The notes below the pieces were generated by a model. The model worked only from the letters and a program-made list of their open reading frames with translations, had not been told where the DNA came from and searched no databases. From assembly GCF_018446385.1 (NCBI RefSeq), contig NC_055996.1:52560365-52624364 (forward strand): a stretch of DNA of 64,000 bases, given 5' to 3'. This DNA is from Zingiber officinale (taxonomy: Eukaryota > Streptophyta > Magnoliopsida > Zingiberales > Zingiberaceae). How positions within the stretch are numbered: position 1 is the first letter of the stretch; each line of letters starts with the position of its first letter. The translations under genes and the position numbers were made by a program. Of this stretch, positions 25,101 through 36,430 are shown one piece after another.

Positions 25101-25160
25101 CTTTTGATGGACATGTTAAAGGGTTGGGAATCAGATGTATGGCAGCAGATATGGCAGCTT
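22140..25160 (+). pseudogene. Severely decayed copia pol of the family A element
   Basis: Fragments in several frames keep Ty1/copia order. A protease remnant (WSVDTRC, about 22182) comes first. A GAG-pre-integrase piece YLWHLKLGY is near 22590. An integrase fragment with GTPQQNGVVE is near 23034-23064. RT pieces DVKTAFLNG and SLEESIHIKQPEGF lie at about 23915-23990. A YVDN remnant replaces YVDD near 24168. An RNase H tail with LFTKVLK is near 25070. Many stops and frame changes make translation impossible. No open frame in the region exceeds 75 codons. Confidence 0.82.
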
Positions 25161-25173
25161 AGTATTTTAGTAT

Positions 25174-25183
25174 AAGTGGGAGA
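25174..25183 (+). other. Polypurine tract of the full-length family A element
   Basis: AAGTGGGAGA lies directly upstream of the 3' LTR start at 25185. It resembles the PPT of element B. Confidence 0.75.
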
Positions 25184-25184
25184 T

Positions 25185-27852
25185 TGTTAGAGTGTATACT
25201 AAAAGCCTAGCTTTTGGTATAAACATTTATCTAGAAATAAGAATCACATTGGTCAAATATCTACATTTATGATAAATGTAGTTGTTCAATTAATTTATAT
25301 TGTAGATAACATGGTGTGTGGTGTCCACACAGAGGATCATGTTATCAGTACCTTATAAATTATAAACAGTAGCTCACGACCATAATGGAAAGGAACAAAC
25401 CATTGGAAGGTCGTAGTATAATTAGGTATTAGTTTATCTTAACTATATAATTACACTAGTACACTTAGAGTGTATTGAGTAGGACAATTAGAGGTCGTTT
25501 CTTTTATACTGACTTTATAAAGAAACAAAGACCTCAGTTATTATGGAAGTGTGTGCTCTTAATCCTAATATAATAACGAGCACATATATTTGATATTTAT
25601 TTCTTTAATTTATCAATGGGTGAGATTTAGTTCGATGAATCAATAAGCCCGATAAGTTGGGAAATGATATCACTTATAGTGTGTGTTGTTGATTATAGAA
25701 GGAAACTGTGTCCTAGTGATCTAGGTTGAGAATGTCCCCAAGAGGAGCTTATAAGGATTGTCATGTTAAACCCTGCAGGTGGACATAGTCCGACATGACG
25801 ATGAAGTTGAGTGGTACTACTCTTGGAGCTAGATATTAATTATGTGAGTTGTCAGTAACTTACTTAATTAGTGGACATTTGTTATCTTAAATACAGGGAG
25901 ACTAACACACTCATAATAAGAAGGAGCCCAAAATGTAATTTGGGATTGGTGCGGTAGTTCAATAATAGTTCTTTAGTGGAATGAATTATTATTGATGAAA
26001 TTTAGTTGTGTGTTCGGGGTGAACACGGGATGCTTAATTTCATCGGGAGACCAAAACCAATTCCTCCTCTCGGTCCCTATCGTAGCCTCTAGTATATAGA
26101 GATTTATACCCACCGCATACCCACCTTCTTACCCATCCAATGGGGCCGGCCAAGCTAGCTTGGAACCCAAGCTAGGGCCGGCCAAGACCAAGCGGATGAG
26201 CCATGTAGGTGGCTGGCCAAAGCTTGGGTCCCAAGCTTAGGTGGCCGGCCACTAGAATATTAAAAGGATTTTTATTAAAATTATTTCTTATGTGGATATC
26301 ATGATTTTAAAAGAGAGTTTAAAAATTAAAATTTCCTTTTATAACTTTCTACAAAAGATTAAGAGAAGAGATTAATCTCTTTCCTTATTTGTAGATTAAA
26401 AGGATGGTTTTAATTTTTGGTAAAAACCTTCCTTATTTGTAAATCATCTACATGTTTAAAAGAGAGTTTAAAATTTGAAATCTTTCCTTATTTGTTGATT
26501 AAAGGAGGATTTTAAATTTTAAGAAAACTTTCCTTTTAACCACGTTCATGATTTAAAGAAAGTTTAAAAATTAATAATTCTCTTTTATTAAGTTTCTACA
26601 AAAGATTGAGAAAAGATTTGATATCTTTCCTTATTTGTAGATTAAAAGAGATTTTAATTTTAGAGATAACTTTCTTTTATCCACATGTTTAAAAGAAAGA
26701 TTTTAATTTATTAAATTTCCTTTTATAAACCAATCATGAAGGGATTAAATTATTGAAGAAATTTTATAAATTTCGGAGACAAATTAGGAAGTTTTAATTA
26801 ATTAAAACTCTCCTTGTTTGTAACTTTGAGCTGGCCATGTAAATTGAGAAAAGGAAAATTGTTTTAATTAAATAAATTTTTCCTTTTCATGGCAAAAGAA
26901 TTAAGGAAGTTTTTAATTAAATTTCCTTATTTGCCAAGACCAAGGATTATAAAAGAGGGGGTAGAAAAGGCTTCATGGTGAACAACCTCTATTATTTCTC
27001 TCCCTCTTTTCCTTGGTGTTGTGGCCGGCCAACCTCTCTTCCTCTTGGTGGTGGCCGAACCTTCTCTATTTGCTTGGAGCTCTTGTGGTGGCCGGATACT
27101 ACTTGGAGAAGAAGAAGAAGAAGAAGAAGGAGAGAAAGCTTGTATCCCTTGGAGCTTGGTTGGTGGAAAAAGATCTTCATCTTTTGGAAGCTTTGTGCTT
27201 GGCCTAAACTTGAAGAAAGGAGAAGAAGGTGCTTTGGTGGATTCTCATCTCGGAAGATCGTTGCCCACACAACGTCCGAGGTTAGAAGAGGAATACGGTA
27301 GAAGATCAAGAGGTCTTTCTAAAAGGTATAACTAGTATTTTTTTCTTTCCGCATCATACTAGTTATTTTTGGAAATAATACCAAATACAAGAGGCTTACG
27401 ATTCTAGTATTTCGAATATGTTTTTCGAAGTTGTGTTCTTTTGTTTTATTTTTCCTTGTGATTTGATTGTTCTTTTCGGTTAACCTAAAGTTATTTTAGG
27501 AAATTAAATATTAGATTTCTATAAAAGGTTTTGTCTAGTCGGTGGTGGTTGCTCCCATATCCAAGAAGGTCATGTGCCTCGCCACGTCAGTACTGGGAAC
27601 CAATTATGGAAATTAATATTTAATGGAATTAATAACTTAAGGTGATTTGGGTCGAACGTGTTAAGTTCCGCAGGAGATCCAAGTCAAAACCTAAAAGAAC
27701 AAATAGATTAAGTTTTGGATCAAACGTGTTAAGTTCCGCAGGCGATCCAAAATTTAATTTAAAAGAACACATGGTAGCTAGGAAAAGGTTCAGACCTTTG
27801 TACAAAATTTTTGTACAGTGGAACCTATAGGCTTTCCGAGTAGCAACCAACA
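25185..27852 (+). repeat. 3' LTR of the full-length family A element
   Basis: This 2668-bp copy of 17976-20646 has TATAAAAG at 26948-26955. It differs from the 5' copy by rare substitutions and short indels, such as an extra pair of GAA triplets near 27118. Confidence 0.93.
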
Positions 27853-27857
27853 TTAGG

Positions 27858-29698
27858 TTCATCAAAACACATAGTTATGTGTTTTCCAATCATTGGAAAA
27901 GCTAATGTACAAGTCATGTGCATTGAGCCCAAAGAACATGGTTGGATATTGGTTTTAAAAATGATTTTAAAATGCTTTTGGAAAACCTTGGTGAAGACTA
28001 TCTTTTGATAGTATTCATCATTGGAAAGTTAGACACAAACTAGAAGAAAACATTGAAGTTTTCAAGACTTTTCAAGTTTGTGTCAATCTTTGAAAATAGA
28101 TAGCATTTTCATAGAAAACTATTTTTGCTTGATAAAATATATTCTAAATGATGTCTACATGAAGTTTCATTATTTTTAGAGGTGTGTAGAATTTTTGGAG
28201 AGTTTCTGAATTTCGCTGAAATTGATTTTCAAGAAATCAGAAACCCAATCGATCAGCCGATCGATTGGATGGGTTTCGATCGATCAGCCGATCTATTGGA
28301 AAGTTTATTCCCACGAACAGAAGGTCAATGAATTGATCAACCGATCGATTGACCCAAGCTGGATCGATCATCCGATCGATTCAGATGGAATGTCTGCGAG
28401 CAGTAGCTTGCGGAATCGATCAATGGATCGATTGAAGTAGCTTCAATCGATTGAGTCCCAACTTCAATCGATTGGGAAGTCTGATTATGGCTGGAAAAGC
28501 CTAATTTCTGCACTTCAAATCAGTTCAAGTTTCAATAACCATTCATAATCCTTTAGAATACATTTGTATACATTTAGGGGGAGTTTTCTTGATGAAAACA
28601 AGTATGGATTGGTTAAGATAAATCAAGGTGAAGTTTAGGATGGGGTTAGTTTCAATTTCAAATTTTGGAACCTCAAAACTCTAAGTTTTAGTTTTCAAGG
28701 GTCATTAACCATTCCTAACCCTTTAGAATACACTTATATACATTTAGGAGGAGCTTTCATGATGAAAGCAAGTATGGATTGGTTAAGGTAGACTTAGGTG
28801 AAGTTTAGGTTGGGGTTTAGTTTCATTATTGAATTTTGAACCTTAAAACTTCAAGTTTTGGTTTTCCTAATTGTTTAGGAACTCCAAGTCATTATTGGTG
28901 CAATGACAGAAGTTTGCCCATATTTTTAGAGGGAGTTACTCTTTGAAAATATAAAAAACTTTTCAAAGACCTTGGAAGGGGGTTAAACCTTCATGATGGA
29001 TAATACTCAGGGTCGAGTATTGGGGAACAATGGAAGATTGGTTATCTTCATTGCTAGGATGATAAATGCTCTCGGATGAGCATTGTGGAGTAGGTTACTG
29101 CTCAAGGGGGAGCATTGGGTTAATGAAGGGGATTGGACCTTCATTGGTAAAGTGAAAAATACTCTTGGATGAACATTGAGAAGAAGATTACTACTCAAGG
29201 GGGAGCATTGAATACAATGAATGGGAATTTCATTGGAAAGTTGATGCATGCTCTAGGATGAGCATTTATGAAGTGAAGTAGAGCTCAAGGGGGAGCTTTG
29301 ACGGTAATGAAAAATATGAGATCTTCATTGTGGGGTTATTAACAACATATGAGGTTGTAAACAACGTAGAGTTAACTCTTATGGAGAAGGGTTGGTTTTC
29401 TAGTTTGATGTGTGACAAAGGGAGAGAATTGGAGGTTAAGTTAGGCCTTCATCCCGAGAAGGGGGAGTTTGCCCTCTAGGAAAGGAGGAAAATGAAGGAA
29501 ACCTTCATTGATGCTTTGTCATGGAGTTAAGGCTATGGAATTTAGCCTTGTGAAGGAAGGAGTTAAGGCTATGGGATTTAGCCTTGTGATAAAGAAGAGG
29601 TTAAGGCTATGGGATTTATCCTTGTGATAAAGAAGAGGTTAAGGCTATGGGATTTAGCCTAACTTAGAGGTATTGTCAAACATCAAAAAAGGAGAGAT
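27858..29698 (+). other. 3' internal segment of element C
   Basis: Non-coding. It holds a cluster of CGATC palindromes (28244-28470), two copies of 'ccattcataatcctttagaa'-type sequence (28540 and 28710), several 'gctcaagggggagcattg' repeats (29040-29300), and a minisatellite of 'aaggctatgggatttagcct' units of about 38 bp (29520-29665). The segment ends with the PPT AAAAAAGGAGAGA. Confidence 0.65.
29520..29665 (+). repeat. ~38-bp minisatellite in element C
   Basis: At least four units contain 'gttaaggctatgggattta' followed by 'ccttgtgataaagaagag'. The third and fourth are nearly identical. Confidence 0.8.
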
Positions 29699-31395
29699 TG
29701 TTGGGGCAATTTCCCTAGGTCAAGGTTGACCAGTTTGACTAAGCTTGAGTTGAGTCAAGCTTGAGTCAGGATTTGAATTTTGATGTTTGACAATATAAGG
29801 AGATTGCTGGAGCAATCGTCCGATTATAGAGATGGTCAAAGGGTTGACCAGGTTGATGAGAATATAAGTCAAGTAGGTCAAGGTTGACAGGAGACTTGAC
29901 TGGGAAAGTCCTAGTGAGGAGCTAGGCAAGGGAAAGTCCTGGTGAGGAGCCAGGCAACTGGAAAGTCCTGGTGAGGAGCTAGGCAAGGGAAAGTCCTGGT
30001 GAGGAGCCAAGCAAGTGGAAAGTCCTGGTGAGAATCCAGGCAGTTGGAAAATACAAGTGTGATTTTGGCAAAGGAGAAAGTCCTGGTGATGAGCCAGGCA
30101 ATTAGAAAGTCCAAGTGTGATCTTGGCAAAGGAGAAAGCCCTGGTGGGGAGCCAGGCAATTGGAAAGTCCAAGTGTGATCTTGGCAAAGGAGAAAGTCTT
30201 GGTGAGGAGTCAGGCAATTGGAAAGTCCAAGTGTGATCTTGGCAAAGGGTGTAAGTCCAAGCATGTGGTCTTGGCAAGGTAAGTCCTAGTGTGACTTGAC
30301 GAGGAGAACTAGACAACTAGGATGAGGCCGAAGGAAGCTCCTGAAGGCAAGGCGTGAAGGATGGGAGATATCCGAGAGACGCAAGGCTGATGGAGGAGGT
30401 TAGAAGGCTAGTTCGAGGTTGGTCGGGTGTGGCCAATTGCTAGGCATGGAGACCCAACAGGTCACGGTTGACCGGGAGTTGGGTTTAGAGACTCTGGACT
30501 TGAGTTTGAGTCAAGTCCAGGCTGGTCAATCGATCGAGCGATCGATTGAACCAGGGTCCAATCGATCAGTGGATCGATTGGAGTGTGCTGCGATTGTGAG
30601 AAGGCCCAATCGATTGGTCGATCGATTGGGATGTGAAATCGTGAGTACAGAAGCTTTCCCAATCGATCGAGCGATCGATTGGGAGCTACCAATCGATCGG
30701 TCGATCGATTGGGCAGGGGAGTTCTCACGCAATCGCAAGAACACAGAAAGCTTCTAAATCGATCCACCGATCGATTCAAATGTTCCCAATCGATCGGTCG
30801 ATCGATTGGGATTCGACCGTTGGGTAGGATGCAGGTGATGGACAGCTGCGATGGAGCAGTGCTGACGTGGCAATCGATTGAGGATGGATTGGATCGATTG
30901 GGAGCACTGTTTAAAGCCTTGGCGGAGCGTTTTCTCCACAGAACATTGCGTTCTTTCCTGCGATTTCTCTCCGACTTTCATAGCGATTCCTCTAAATCTT
31001 CACAGCCAGTTCTTGAAGGTTCTTGGGTTGCATCCCCAAGGTTCAAGAGGCTACTACAAGCAACAAGTAAGCTAGAGGAAGAGTGTATTCATTTGTATTT
31101 TGTCTTTCTTCTTCTTGTGGAAGTGTTCTGTTGTAGTGTGAGTTTATACGAGGCTTCTCCACCTCCGGCTGCGACCGAGAAGGAGTATTTCATAGTGGAG
31201 GAGTGAGTCGGTGTGTGGATCCTTGGATTAATCACCTCTTCTTGAGGTGGATACCAAGTAAACCCTAGGTGTTAGCATTGTGAGTGTTTATCTTCGAGTA
31301 TTCCGCTGCACAACAACAAGACGAAGCACACCGATGTAAGCGCGACGAAACGCTATTCACCCCCCCCCCCTCTAGCGGGCACATCGGTCCCAACA
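29699..31395 (+). repeat. 3' LTR of element C
   Basis: It runs from TGTTGGGGCAATTTCCC to GGTCCCAACA, 1697 bp. Three blocks can be seen. First is a 27-39 bp tandem array built on 'gaaagtcctggtgaggagcc' (29900-30260). Second is a cluster of eight imperfect palindromes of the AATCGATC..GATCGATT type (30525-30905). Third is a probable core promoter 'ctgtttaaagcc' at about 30906 leading into a 3' part ending in a C12 tract and TCTAGCGGGCACATCGG. The 198-aa minus and 175-aa plus frames here are translations of the repeats. Confidence 0.88.
30525..30905. repeat. Cluster of CpG-rich GATCGATC palindromes in the element C LTR
   Basis: Eight imperfect palindromes of 20-24 bp (near 30528, 30558, 30607, 30660, 30690, 30756, 30786 and 30872) have the form CAATCGATCGAGCGATCGATTG with variable centre. 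Related clusters lie at 28244-28470 and, in another LTR, at 47525-47790. Confidence 0.9.
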
Positions 31396-31410
31396 CCAAC
31401 GACCCCCTGG

Positions 31411-31975
31411 TCAGGATTCCAGACTCTCGCCCCAGCGCGAGTTATAAGTGAGCATACTCTCACGCCTCCAGACTCTCACCCCAGCGCGAGTTATAAGTGA
31501 GCATGCTCTCACGCCTTCAAACTCTTGTCCCAGCGGGAGTTATAAGTGAGCATGCCTTCACAAGCAACGACCTTTCTGTCAGGATTCCATACTCTCTCCC
31601 TAGCGTGAGTTATAAGTGAGCATGCTCTCATGACCCAACGACCCCCCGATTGAGATTTTAGACTCTCGCCCAATGTGAGTTATAAGTACAAACCCACGGT
31701 CGGGATTCTAGACTCTTGCCCTAGAGCGAGTTATAAGTGAGCATGCTCTCACGCCTCCAGACTCTTGCCCCAGCGCGAGTTATAAGTGAGCATACTCTCA
31801 CGCCTCCAGACTCTCACCCTAGCGCAAGTTATAAATGAGTATGCTCTCACGACTAACAACCTCTCAGTCGGGATTCCAGACTCTCACCCCAGCGCGAGTT
31901 ATAAGTGAGCATGCTCTCACGTCTCCAGACCCTCGCCCCAGCGCGAGTTATAATCCAGCATACTCTCGCGCTTAA
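31411..31975 (+). repeat. ~60-bp tandem repeat block in gypsy element G1
   Basis: About nine or ten units contain 'gactctcgccccagcgcgag' followed by 'ttataagtgagcatgctctc' and 'acgcctcca'. Spacers of 'aacgacc...tcgggattcca' interrupt them at intervals. Units differ by 5-15%. Confidence 0.85.
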
Positions 31976-32139
31976 TAGCTCATGGGTCATCTTTCTACAC
32001 TCTCGCTCTCAAGCGGGTTATCAGCAAGTAGAGCCTTCACTAACCACCACTTGGGGTTTGCATAAAGTAAGAAAGCACCAGGGAGGAAAGGAAAAAAGAA
32101 ACATGAATAAAGACTGAAATCCAACCAGATTTGCATTTA

Positions 32140-32653
32140 TTTGATAAAATACAGGAAATAGTTCTCAAAGGATCATTTTTACATCTAAGACATCTAAGCG
32201 ATCAGAGTTCTCTTCTAGTATCAGCAGCCGGTCGACACTTCGAGCAAGAGTGTTCTGCTTGACCTGCCTGCTCCAGATAAGCTTGAGCCTATATCAGCTC
32301 AGCCTTAGTTGACTAAATAATGTGATGTTGTTGAGCAATGTTTTCATCTTTGAGCCGGCTTTTTTCTTGAAGAAGGGATATGGAAGAGGCATATTTCTCT
32401 TTCAAATAGATCAGGAATTGGGCTTGGCTCTCCAGATCTAAATAAGCTTTCCGTTTCAATGCTACTTCTGCCCGGGCTCAAGATTTAGCGGCTAACCAAA
32501 GTTCCTCAATTTCTCGACGAAGAAAAGATTGAAGATCTCTATCCTACGTCATCTCGGCTAAGGCAGTACCCCTTTGAGTAAGCAGTCGAGTCATCTGATC
32601 CAACTGTTGACGGAAGTGTTGTAGTTCGTCCAACTCAGAATTTGAATCCATCA
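32140..32653 (-). pseudogene. Antisense coiled-coil reading frame in the gypsy 3' region
   Basis: The minus strand from ATG 32653 reads in one frame for about 170 codons with five or so stops (the first after LAEMT) and no frame change. It begins MMDSNSELDELQHFRQQLDQ and continues with LQSFLRREIEELWLAAKS, YLDLESQAQFLIYLKEKYAS and LLQEKSRLKDENIAQQHHII. Leu/Gln/Glu-rich heptads point to a coiled coil. Each stop can come from one Gln or Arg codon by a C-to-T step. Antisense genes between pol and the 3' LTR are known in Tat-type gypsy elements such as Grande. Whether this is a homologue is inference. Confidence 0.55.
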
Positions 32654-33496
32654 TGCAGGGGTGTCAGTTAGGGGAAAATACATCTCTATGGCTAGAGATC
32701 ATCTTGCTTTTATAGAAGAGGGGAAAGAGAAGGCAACTTATGCAGAAGTCAAAGTGACTTTTCTTCCTAGGTCGAGTAAACAATTAAACAAGTTACAAAA
32801 CCGAGGGTCTAGGAAAAAGAGCAGCATTTATAGTCATAATGACGGAATAAATGAAACCACGACTTGGGTCTAGTCAGTCAGACTTGATCCTCCTTCGACT
32901 AGACTTGAAAGTGAGGCTTGTGATACGGTACATAAAGGTGGGGTCCGATAAGACCAGGCAGTCAGAAGTCAAGGGGACGTGGCAGTCAGAAGTCAAGGGG
33001 ATGAGGTAGGCAGAAGTCAATGAGACGTGGCAGTCAGTCAACAATCAGGAGGACGTAGCAGTTAGCAGTTAGGGAAAGAAGAGGTAAGACCACCTGGTGT
33101 CATCAGCCGAATGAGGCCCGGTCGGGTGCTTATAGATCAGGATCTCAGATCTGAATCAGGGTGTACAATCAGGGTGATGCTTGACCTGCTCCGACTGGTC
33201 AGGTTTTCACAGCTCCGTCATATCCAGACGTGGTTCTCTCAGTAGTCCAACTCCCGATCAGCCCCTAGTCATACCCAGACGGGACAAAAGACATTACGCG
33301 ACAACAAGGTCAAGGAATCGTAATCGCTTGTCAGAGAATAACTGTTGTATGTCAGAGAATATTCCAATGGTCTGCGGTCAGCAAATGGAACCTTCTTCTA
33401 GTCCATGAAAAGGTGTCACGCATCCTCCATCACTAGACAGGTCATGACACCCGACATTCCCTGACATTGGTCAGGCTCCAGAGGTACGCACTTTCA

Positions 33497-33504
33497 TATA
33501 AAAA
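33497..33504 (+). promoter_or_regulatory. TATA box of the gypsy G1 LTR
   Basis: TATAAAAA lies about 35 bp before the expected transcript start. The second gypsy element has the equivalent TATAAAAG at 41949. Confidence 0.6.
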
Positions 33505-33800
33505 GGGAGGTCCTCTCCCTTGAACAGGTACACTCTCTCGCACATTCACACTTGCCATCTACTTTTCTTTCTCCTTCATACACTATTCTTCTGGGGGAAA
33601 AGTACTTGACTTGAACGTCGGAGGGTCTGCTCTAGAGACTTTTTCCCTGATTTCTGACTTCTAACGTTCCGTGTGCTTGTCTGAGTGCGCGCAGAACTCA
33701 AGTACCGTCTGCTTAGCTGCCTCCGTCCGCCAGCACCATGTGGAGGTCCGTTTTCTGAGGTACATACGATAAGGGTGTCCTAGTCGCCTCTCCGTCAACA

Positions 33801-34419
33801 CCAACAACAGCTAATCCGACTTTTATCTGACTAAGATTTTGAACAATATCAATAGGGAATTACCAAAAGAGTGTATCATTATCAAGATTCTAATGATCTT
33901 GTCGAATGTTGACATGGTGAAATCATTGGTTGAAAGAGTATTATATAATTTTTTTTTTCTCGAGAGAGTATTATAGAACTTAAAGGTCGTTCGTCTAGTA
34001 GGAGCGAGAAAATAATAAGGTTGTAAAAAATGTGAATATATTCATGTAGGTAGACTTTGTTCAGAAGTGCTTGAGGTGAAAGTTTTCATTGTTTTTCCTA
34101 ATTTAGGTAACACTACAAGTAGCTATCATACATGGTGTATAATTAAGACTTTGTAATACAACTTTGAATAGCTTAAAGCTATTCTTTCTCCTTTACCCAA
34201 CTAAAAAATCCCTCCAAATGATGTTGGAGAAATTAATCTACAAATATTAGTGTAAATGAGTCTTTTGTATGATACAATACTTTTTTTTTAATTTAAGTTG
34301 TTCGCTCAAAATACACCCTCATAAATTTGATGAAGAAATTCAACATAAGTAGGCATAATCACCTATTTGTAGATGCAAATAAATATTCTATTGCAATATA
34401 TTTATATTCAACCATAAAT
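33801..34419. other. AT-rich sequence between gypsy G1 and the foldback element
   Basis: No supported gene. A short plus-strand stretch near 33850-34080 gives gag-like scraps (LNNINRELPKECIIIKILMI, and CKKCEYIHVGRLC) with stops between them, so it could be old retrotransposon gag, but this is too weak to call. Confidence 0.35.
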
Positions 34420-34959
34420 TTCCAAAGAGCACATTTTAAGTTTGGTTTTGCCAATAAAAAAAACACACCCAAGTCTTATTTTTCTAAAAGGTGCATTTTA
34501 ATTTCAATTTTATCCCTCTACAACTAGTCACTTTTTCTCTTCTTTTTCATCTCTAATTTGTATACAATATTTAATTAATTCTTTCTCTTACCTCTTTTCT
34601 AATTTTCCTCTATGTTCTTTCCTCTAAAATTAATTTAAACACTATATATTTTTTTTATTTTTAATTTTAAAACTTAATAAAAAATTAATAAAATTGAAAA
34701 ATATTTTTCTATTTTTTAATATCTTCTATTTTTAATATCTAATTATAAAAGAATAATAATAAAATAAAAAAACTGATTTTATTAATAAAATAATAAAATA
34801 AAATAAAACAAAAATTACTTTAGTGCAATTTTAGAAACTAACACCGCAACTTAAATACCAAGATCGTTGTGGTGCTGGTTTTCCAAGACCAACACTAAAG
34901 TATCATGAAAGTTTCAAATCGTTTTGAGCATTGTTGGAAGAACCTTAAAATAATAAATG

Positions 34960-36430
34960 ACTTATTTGGACTTAGGTTCACCTAATAAACACATAAGAAT
35001 TAGAATGAGTCTGATCAGAGCTTTATAGGTTCATCAATGAGTTTTGACCAAAACTATTGATAAGTCTAAGAGATTTGAATTTCTAAAAATTTAAAATGAG
35101 ATAAAAGGGGTGAGTTATAGAAGGGAAATATGTTGAGAAATCATGGTCTTGAGTCTTTTACATGAAGTTATAAACATGTGTCAATTGACGCAAGGTTTGA
35201 AACTTTCTAAATCTTCTAAGTAATGCTAGGAATCATTTACAATGATAATGGAAGACGCCCTTAGACCAGGGGCGGAGCCACCCTTGGGCTAGGGTGGGCT
35301 CCAGCCCCACCTCCTTTCTAAAAAATATCATTACTAATTTTAAATTTTTATGCAACAGCCTTATATAAATTCATTAATTGGTCATTCCATGCGCTACAAA
35401 TTTTAAAATATCAAATTCAAAAAAAATATTTTAAAATATCAAATTAGAATGATAAATTTTATCAAATTCATTATAAATATATTTATAAGTTAATAAACAT
35501 ATTAATTCTAACTTATTTTTTTTTATGTTTTTATCGTAAACTTACTCACAACACGATCTTCTTTACTCTCCGTAGCAAATGAGGAATTCATTATTTAAAG
35601 TTAATCTAAATTTTTTATTTCTTATTCAACAAAATAAAATTCTATCAATAAGAGCCAACGAGCATCAACCACTCGAGTGGTGGTCGATGAGGCAACGAGC
35701 GATAATCGCTCGTGAATCGGACTCTACCTCGCCAAGTGACCAGCAACCAATTAGCTTGTGATCACCCACAAAGCAACCGCACACGAGGCACTGCCTCACC
35801 AGGTGATGAACAACCGCTTCGCTAACGGCTGCACGTGAGGAGGTCACTGCCTTGCCAAACAATGAGCGATATAAGTCTAGGTCAACAAATAGAGGTTATG
35901 TCTTGTCGATAGTTAGCCCCGCATAAATTGGAATTCTGGCTACGCCCCTGCCTTAGACTATAGGGCATTGTAGAAATCTATAGGAGTTAGAATGAGTTCG
36001 ATCAAAGTTCTTTAGGTCCATCAATCAATTTTGATCAAAAACCATTAATAGACCTAGACAACTTAGATTTTTGAATTTTTGTAATGAAATGGAAGTATGG
36101 AGTGTGTAGAAGGTAGATATGATGAGAAATTTTGGTTCTAAGTATCTTATATGAGGTTATAGATCCATGTTAATTGACACAAAGTTTGAAACTTTCTAAA
36201 CCTTCTAAGCAATGTTGAGAATCTTTTATAATAATAGCGAAGGGCACCCTTGGACTTCAAAGATCTATAGAAACATATAGGAGTTAGAATGTGTCTGATT
36301 AGAGTTTTCTAAGTTTATCAATGAGTTTTGATCGAAATCTCTTAATGGATCTAGACAACTTAGATTTTTGAAATTTTACAATGAGATGGAAGTGTACAAT
36401 ATGTAGAAAGTATATATATAATGTCCAATA
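34960..36430 (+). repeat. ~320-bp tandem array inside the foldback element
   Basis: Units contain 'ggagttagaatgagttcgat', 'gagttttgatcaaaa', 'aatggatctagacaactta', 'gtttgaaactttctaaa.cttctaag.aatg' and 'gggcaccct'. Unit 1 (about 34970-35266 and 35959-35970) is split by the hAT element, unit 2 is about 35971-36285, and unit 3 breaks off at about 36420. Confidence 0.75.
35267..35950. mobile_element. Non-autonomous hAT element (TSD CCTTAGAC)
   Basis: Terminal repeats CAGGGGCGGAGCCA and, from the other end, CAGGGGCGTAGCCA match at 13 of 14 positions. A perfect 8-bp duplication CCTTAGAC lies at 35259-35266 and 35951-35958. The 684-bp body has no transposase. It carries 'cgagcgataatcgctcgtga'-type palindromes and a 65-codon chance frame. 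Confidence 0.93.

Larger units (their letters stand above)
17976..27852 (+). mobile_element. Full-length copia element of family A (TSD TTAGG)
   Basis: The 5' LTR is 17976-20646 (2671 bp) and the 3' LTR is 25185-27852 (2668 bp). Both run TGTTAGAGTG...AACCAACA. TTAGG flanks the element at 17971-17975 and 27853-27857. The PBS is at 20649 and the PPT at 25174. The LTRs are nearly identical, differing by scattered single bases and a few small indels, so the insertion is young. The 4.5-kb internal region nevertheless contains only badly decayed pol and no recognisable gag. It likely moved using proteins of a relative. Confidence 0.95.
2923..31395 (+). mobile_element. Family C gag-only LTR retrotransposon, host of three nested insertions
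   Basis: The element comprises a 5' LTR stump (2923-2953, ending in GTCCCAACA), a tRNA-Met PBS (2956), a decayed gag (3026-4719), long non-coding internal segments (4720-5196, 17067-17975, 27858-29698), a purine-rich tract AAAAAAGGAGAGA before 29699, and a 3' LTR (29699-31395). The last 25 bases of the two LTRs, 'tctagcgggcacatcggtcc'+'caaca', are the same. Removing the insertions at 5197-17061 and 17976-27852 rejoins the internal sequence smoothly through their duplicated target sites. No protease, integrase or reverse transcriptase is seen. It is therefore most like the non-autonomous 'TR-GAG' class, which depends on proteins from another element. The family name is mine. Confidence 0.8.
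31396..33800 (+). mobile_element. 3' end of a Ty3/gypsy element (G1)
   Basis: The right part resembles the gypsy LTR at 41757-42291. It has the TATA box TATAAAAA at 33497, 'gggaggtcctctcccttga.caggtacac', a 'cttgaacgtcggagggtc' phrase at about 33612, and an end in CGTCAACA at 33800. No PBS follows, so this is a 3' end. Upstream lies a tandem repeat block and an antisense coiled-coil frame, an arrangement known in Tat-lineage gypsy elements between pol and the 3' LTR. The LTR start is not resolved; a TGATACGG near 32919 is one candidate. Pol is not in the window. Element C either inserted into this element or abuts it. Confidence 0.6.

Noticed and set aside
29720..30316. 198-codon minus frame with repeated LGLSNCL/LPRSHLDF
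   Set aside because: It is a translation of the 27-39 bp LTR tandem array. The unit length allows open frames by chance.
31411..31975. CRISPR-like regular repeats
   Set aside because: Units are contiguous, diverged tandem repeats inside a plant retrotransposon, without unique spacers or cas genes.
31401..33800. A solo gypsy LTR bounded by CCAAC on both sides
   Set aside because: CCAAC does follow both 31395 and 33800, but the left end (GACCCC) has no TG terminus and the block contains an antisense frame and tandem units, so I prefer a 3' internal region plus LTR.
34020..34090. Possible zinc-knuckle (CKKCEYIHVGRLC)
   Set aside because: The spacing is only approximate (C-x2-C-x3-H-x4-C) and it sits among stops, too weak to call a gag remnant.
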